Source: an uncultured Lachnospiraceae bacterium
Lineage (GTDB): Bacteria; Bacillota; Clostridia; Lachnospirales; Lachnospiraceae
Reading direction: 5' to 3'
DNA length: 7,919 bases
NCBI GenBank assembly: GCA_946630645.1
Contig: CAMOZD010000043.1
Coordinates: 1-7,919, forward strand
Shown: positions 5,308 through 7,919 of the stretch, piece by piece
How positions within the stretch are numbered: position 1 is the stretch's first letter
How the letters are laid out: the number at the start of each line of letters is the position of its first letter
Notes under the pieces: model-generated
What the model saw: only the letters and a program-made list of their open reading frames with translations
The model's database searches: none
Told to the model about the DNA's origin: nothing
Position numbers and translations under genes: made by a program

Positions 5308-5367
5308 TTGAAGAGGGATTAAGACTTGCATACCGACAGAGCTTTTGCTAAAATAGAAAAGTCGATT
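5298..5367. repeat. Imperfect 12-bp direct repeat in the divergent promoter region
   Basis: GAAAAGTCAATT (5298-5309) and GAAAAGTCGATT (5356-5367) match at 11 of 12 positions. The first overlaps the -35 box of the minus-strand dehydrogenase gene. The second lies just after the -10 box of the plus-strand gene. A GACTT (5323-5327) between them is an inverted copy of the AAGTC core. This may be a regulator-binding arrangement. Confidence 0.45.
5326..5354 (+). promoter_or_regulatory. Promoter for the unknown gene at 5437
   Basis: TTGCAT (5326-5331) and TAAAAT (5349-5354) are 17 bp apart. Transcription would start near 5361, a leader of about 76 nt. The -35 box lies only 18 bp from the -35 box of the divergent dehydrogenase promoter. 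Confidence 0.55.
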
Positions 5368-5436
5368 AGTGAAAATAATTGTTATTATTTCTTGGAAAAA
5401 GAACAAAATATTTTGGGAGATTAGGGTAATTATACT

Positions 5437-6147
5437 ATGGAATTATTGGGAAAAACATTATCAGATAAAACAGAAGCCATTTACAAAGATATCGGGAGCA
5501 AGCTGGTATATCCGGTAAGAATCCTGGAGATGGATCCGGAAGACAAGGACCAGGTATCCCAGCCTGTGGCCATGGACACGGGCAAGAAGGAGTTCAGGAT
5601 CTTAATAGATCCGACCCTGGAGGATAAACTTTTCGAGAACGCCCTGGTACGCGACCTCATATACTGCCTGCAGATGAGTAATAACGCTCCTGTGCTCTCG
5701 GCAGTCAGCGAGCATGACCTGGATGCGGTCCAGACTGCTATGATGATTTCTTCCGTGATCATGGATATCGATGTGGAGAACAGGCTCAAGTCCTACGACA
5801 TGCATATTGACGATATCGATACCATGAGGCTCAGTGACCTTTTTGCCTTTCTCAAATCTGGGATCTCTGATTATAACAGAGAACTTTACCAGGTGCTTAC
5901 GGCACTTCAGATAACGCTTCTTTATTATACTACATCCAAGCAGAAGAATATTACGGAGATCATTCAGACCTTCTATCTCTCCGACCCGGATGCCATGAAG
6001 CTGATTGATAAATATGTGGATATTCTTGACCGGTACGGTGTGAACGACAACCGGTCCATGATGAGGTGTATGAGAAAGATGGCAGCCGCTTCCAACATGA
6101 AAGGAAGGCTCCGCCTGGAATACGAGGGCCGGGTCAGCGAAATCTAG
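5437..6147 (+). CDS. Protein of unknown function, possible degenerate metallopeptidase-like fold
   Basis: I do not recognise this 236-residue protein. It is acidic, soluble-looking (no signal peptide or clear membrane segment) and largely helical after residue 65. Residues 51-60 (KEFRILIDPT) look like a beta strand and turn, followed by the helix LEDKLFENALVRDLIYCLQM (61-80) and APVLSAV. That order, strand then E-N-x-x-x-(H)(E)LLHxLQ helix then proline-containing turn, resembles zinc peptidases of the HExxH type. Here the key positions read R72-D73-L74-I75-Y76, so all zinc ligands are lost. This comparison is inference by eye and weak. The C-terminal part (150-236) is helical with a Met-rich MMRCMRKMAAASNMKGR stretch. 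The start is supported by AGGG (5423-5426) 10 nt upstream. The gene is monocistronic between its own promoter and a strong terminator, and divergent from the shikimate dehydrogenase. Confidence 0.85.
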   Translation: MELLGKTLSDKTEAIYKDIGSKLVYPVRILEMDPEDKDQVSQPVAMDTGKKEFRILIDPTLEDKLFENALVRDLIYCLQMSNNAPVLSAVSEHDLDAVQTAMMISSVIMDIDVENRLKSYDMHIDDIDTMRLSDLFAFLKSGISDYNRELYQVLTALQITLLYYTTSKQKNITEIIQTFYLSDPDAMKLIDKYVDILDRYGVNDNRSMMRCMRKMAAASNMKGRLRLEYEGRVSEI

Positions 6148-6210
6148 GATAGATGTTTTGGCCATCGGAAAAAGGTCTTAATACATTTGATATAAGAACA
6201 TGATATACTA

Positions 6211-6245
6211 ATCTTCATGGTGCTCCGGTGCCATGAAGATTTTTC
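6211..6245 (+). terminator. Rho-independent terminator after the unknown gene
   Basis: A perfect 10-bp stem ATCTTCATGG (6211-6220) / CCATGAAGAT (6231-6240) can be extended inward by wobble pairs to a TCCG-type loop. It is followed by TTTT (five T's counting the stem end). Confidence 0.92.
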
Positions 6246-6259
6246 GTAACAATGGGGAT

Positions 6260-6287
6260 TTGGCCAGAGTTGTTAAGAAAATATATA
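6260..6287 (+). promoter_or_regulatory. Candidate promoter for metH
   Basis: TTGGCC (6260-6265) and TATATA (6282-6287) are 16 bp apart. Transcription would start near 6294, giving a leader of about 85 nt. No SAM, T-box or cobalamin riboswitch consensus is recognisable between 6246 and 6379. Confidence 0.42.
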
Positions 6288-6379
6288 AGCTGGCCTGTTT
6301 CAGCTATGTGATCCAGCCCTATATTAAGACTTGTCTCACATAAGTTGTTTATCAAACAGATATTTTGGGAGGAGAGCTC

Positions 6380-7919
6380 ATGAATCGTGATGCCCTTTAC
6401 AAACGTTTACAAGAAGGTCCCCTGATCCTGGACGGGGCCACAGGTTCCAACCTGCAGAAGGCAGGTATGCCTGTGGGCGTATGCCCGGAACAGTGGATTC
6501 TTGATCATCCCCAGGTTTTGCTGAAGCTGCAGAAGGACTTTGTGGAGGCGGGATCAGATATCGTCTATGCCCCCACTTTCTCAGCCAACCGGATCAAGCT
6601 GGCAGAATATGGACTGGCGGATAAAATAGGTCAGATAAACCGCGACCTGGCTGCCCTGTCCCGGCAGGCAGTAGGAGATAAGGCTCTGGTCGCCGGTGAC
6701 CTTACTATGACAGGATCTGCCCTTGCTCCTGTAGGTTCCATGGAACTGGAAGACCTGATTGATATTTATAAAGAACAGGCGTCCTATCTGCTGGAAGGCG
6801 GCGTGGACCTTTTTGTGGTTGAGACCATGATGAGCCTGGCTGAGACCAGGGCGGCAGTGCTCGCCATCAAGGAAATCTGTGACCTGCCGGTCATAGCATC
6901 CCTGACCTTCCAGGAGGATGGCAGGACTCTCTATGGCACGGACCCGGTGACGGCAGTGGTGGTACTGCAGAGTATAGGTACCGATGTGATCGGAGTGAAT
7001 TGTTCCACGGGCCCCCGGGAGATGCTTGCCGTTGTGAAGCAGATGAAGGAATACGCTGACGTCCCCATTCTTGCCAAACCCAATGCAGGCCTTCCTGTCC
7101 TGATTAATGGGGAGACAGTCTACCCCATGGCTCCGGAGGAATTTGCCTCCTACGGACCCGCCTTTGTCGAGGCCGGCGCTGCCTTCCTGGGTGGATGCTG
7201 CGGCACCAGCCCTGATCATATCCAGCTGCTGGCCCGTTCGGTCAGGGGCATGACTGTCAAAGAGGCAGACAACCGGCATCCCATGATGCTGGCCTCAGAA
7301 AGAAAAAGCCAGGAGATTCTCCTGGACGGTCCTTTCCTGGTAATCGGAGAGAGGATTAACCCTACTGGCAAAAAGAAGCTGCAGGCAGAGCTCAGGGCCG
7401 GAAGATTCCAGATAGTGGAAGAGATGGCAGAAGAGCAGGAAGAGATGGGAGCCCATATCCTTGACATTAATATGGGCACCAATGGAATCGATGAGAAGGA
7501 GGCTATGCTCAAAGCCATTGACAAGGTAACCATGGTTTCCAGCCTGCCTCTTTGCATAGATACAAGCTACGTGGAAGTTATGGAGGCGGCCCTGCTCCAC
7601 TATCCCGGAAGAGCGCTGATCAACTCCATTTCCCTGGAGCAATACAAGATAGAAAGACTGCTGCCCTTGGCAAAAAAATACGGGGCCATGTTCATTCTTC
7701 TTCCTCTCTCAGACCAGGGTCTGCCCGGGGACGGTGAGGAGAAAAAGGAGATTATCCGAAAGATCCTGGCTAAGTCAGATGCCCTTGGTATCCGCAGAAG
7801 CCAGATAATCGTAGACGGTCTGGTGACGACAGCAGGCGCTAATCCAATGGCCGCCCTGGATACCCTGGACACTATCAGATACTGCAGGGAAGACTTGGGC
7901 CTGCCCACCACAGTGGGTC
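6380..7919 (+). CDS. metH: Cobalamin-dependent methionine synthase, N-terminal part (partial)
   Basis: The frame is open for 513 codons from the ATG at 6380 and runs off the window. It is preceded by GGGAGGAG (6367-6374). Residues 1 to about 300 form a homocysteine-binding barrel: LILDGATGSNLQ (15-26), APTFSANRIKL (64-74), GVNCS (205-209) and GGCCGT (271-276). C208, C273 and C274 are the expected zinc ligands that activate homocysteine. From about 318 a pterin-binding barrel begins (FLVIGERINPTGKKKLQ, 319-335; DINMGTNGIDE, 362-372; NSISLE, 415-420; IIVDGLV, 476-482), which binds 5-methyltetrahydrofolate. This order is that of MetH, which makes methionine by passing the methyl group through cobalamin. 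The cobalamin-binding and any reactivation domain would lie beyond the window, so a shortened form, such as a stand-alone homocysteine/folate two-domain protein, cannot be excluded. Confidence 0.9.
   Translation, partial: MNRDALYKRLQEGPLILDGATGSNLQKAGMPVGVCPEQWILDHPQVLLKLQKDFVEAGSDIVYAPTFSANRIKLAEYGLADKIGQINRDLAALSRQAVGDKALVAGDLTMTGSALAPVGSMELEDLIDIYKEQASYLLEGGVDLFVVETMMSLAETRAAVLAIKEICDLPVIASLTFQEDGRTLYGTDPVTAVVVLQSIGTDVIGVNCSTGPREMLAVVKQMKEYADVPILAKPNAGLPVLINGETVYPMAPEEFASYGPAFVEAGAAFLGGCCGTSPDHIQLLARSVRGMTVKEADNRHPMMLASERKSQEILLDGPFLVIGERINPTGKKKLQAELRAGRFQIVEEMAEEQEEMGAHILDINMGTNGIDEKEAMLKAIDKVTMVSSLPLCIDTSYVEVMEAALLHYPGRALINSISLEQYKIERLLPLAKKYGAMFILLPLSDQGLPGDGEEKKEIIRKILAKSDALGIRRSQIIVDGLVTTAGANPMAALDTLDTIRYCREDLGLPTTVG

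Noticed and set aside
5602..6165. A 187-codon minus-strand frame opposite the unknown gene
   Set aside because: The plus-strand gene has a promoter, a ribosome binding site and a terminator in the right places. The minus frame has none and no plausible protein family.
6246..6379. SAM or cobalamin riboswitch upstream of metH
   Set aside because: The 134-base gap lacks the conserved SAM-I core and the B12-box, and has no terminator stem before the ribosome binding site.
6581..7279. A 232-codon open frame on the minus strand
   Set aside because: It lies wholly antisense to the metH frame, which has clear homocysteine- and pterin-binding motifs. The minus-strand translation is rich in His, Gln and Cys with no recognisable domain, and it has no separate promoter or terminator.
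1..7919. Mobile element, CRISPR array or horizontally acquired island
   Set aside because: No transposase or integrase frames, terminal inverted repeats, regularly spaced repeats or abrupt change in base or codon use were seen. All genes fit an ordinary clostridial chromosome.

Overview
The window looks like a chromosomal segment from a low-to-moderate GC Firmicute of class Clostridia, most likely Lachnospiraceae-like. This is inferred from strong GGAGG-type ribosome binding sites, TTGnnn-17-TATAAT promoters, U-tailed terminators and the gene families present: membrane pyrophosphatase, phosphate butyryltransferase-like enzyme, EutP/PduV-like GTPase, DUF975 membrane protein and a clostridial-style MetH. 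I see no mobile element, CRISPR array, tRNA or rRNA. It reads as ordinary core chromosome made of short transcription units.

Layout from left to right. The 3' end of a membrane-bound proton/sodium pyrophosphatase gene (1-133) is followed by a phosphate acyltransferase of the Ptb/Pta family (323-1249), which has its own promoter and a strong terminator. Next come two translationally coupled genes: a 90-residue five-cysteine putative zinc-binding protein (1470-1742) and an EutP/PduV-like small GTPase (1739-2266). A 59-residue protein of unknown function (2391-2570) has a near-consensus promoter and a private terminator. A DUF975 integral membrane protein (2715-3443) precedes shikimate kinase (3535-4092).

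The shikimate kinase gene faces a YdiB-like shikimate/quinate dehydrogenase gene (4374-5240, the only minus-strand gene). The 281-base gap between them holds an 18-bp bidirectional terminator and a second element with a closed multi-stem fold and a U-tract, which may be an unrecognised small RNA. A divergent promoter region with an 11/12-matching direct repeat separates the dehydrogenase from a 236-residue plus-strand protein that I do not recognise (5437-6147). That protein may be a metallopeptidase relative that has lost its zinc site. A terminator then precedes a cobalamin-type methionine synthase gene (metH, from 6380), which is cut by the window end inside its methyltetrahydrofolate-binding domain.

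Functionally the window mixes energy and acyl-phosphate metabolism, aromatic amino acid precursor synthesis (two shikimate pathway steps) and methionine/one-carbon metabolism, with several small unknowns between. Apart from the coupled zinc-protein/GTPase pair, each gene appears to have its own promoter or terminator, so shared regulation is not obvious. The items most worth following up are the structured element at 4222-4335, the unknown protein at 5437-6147 with its repeat-bearing divergent promoter, the zinc-protein/GTPase pair and the 59-residue monocistronic gene.
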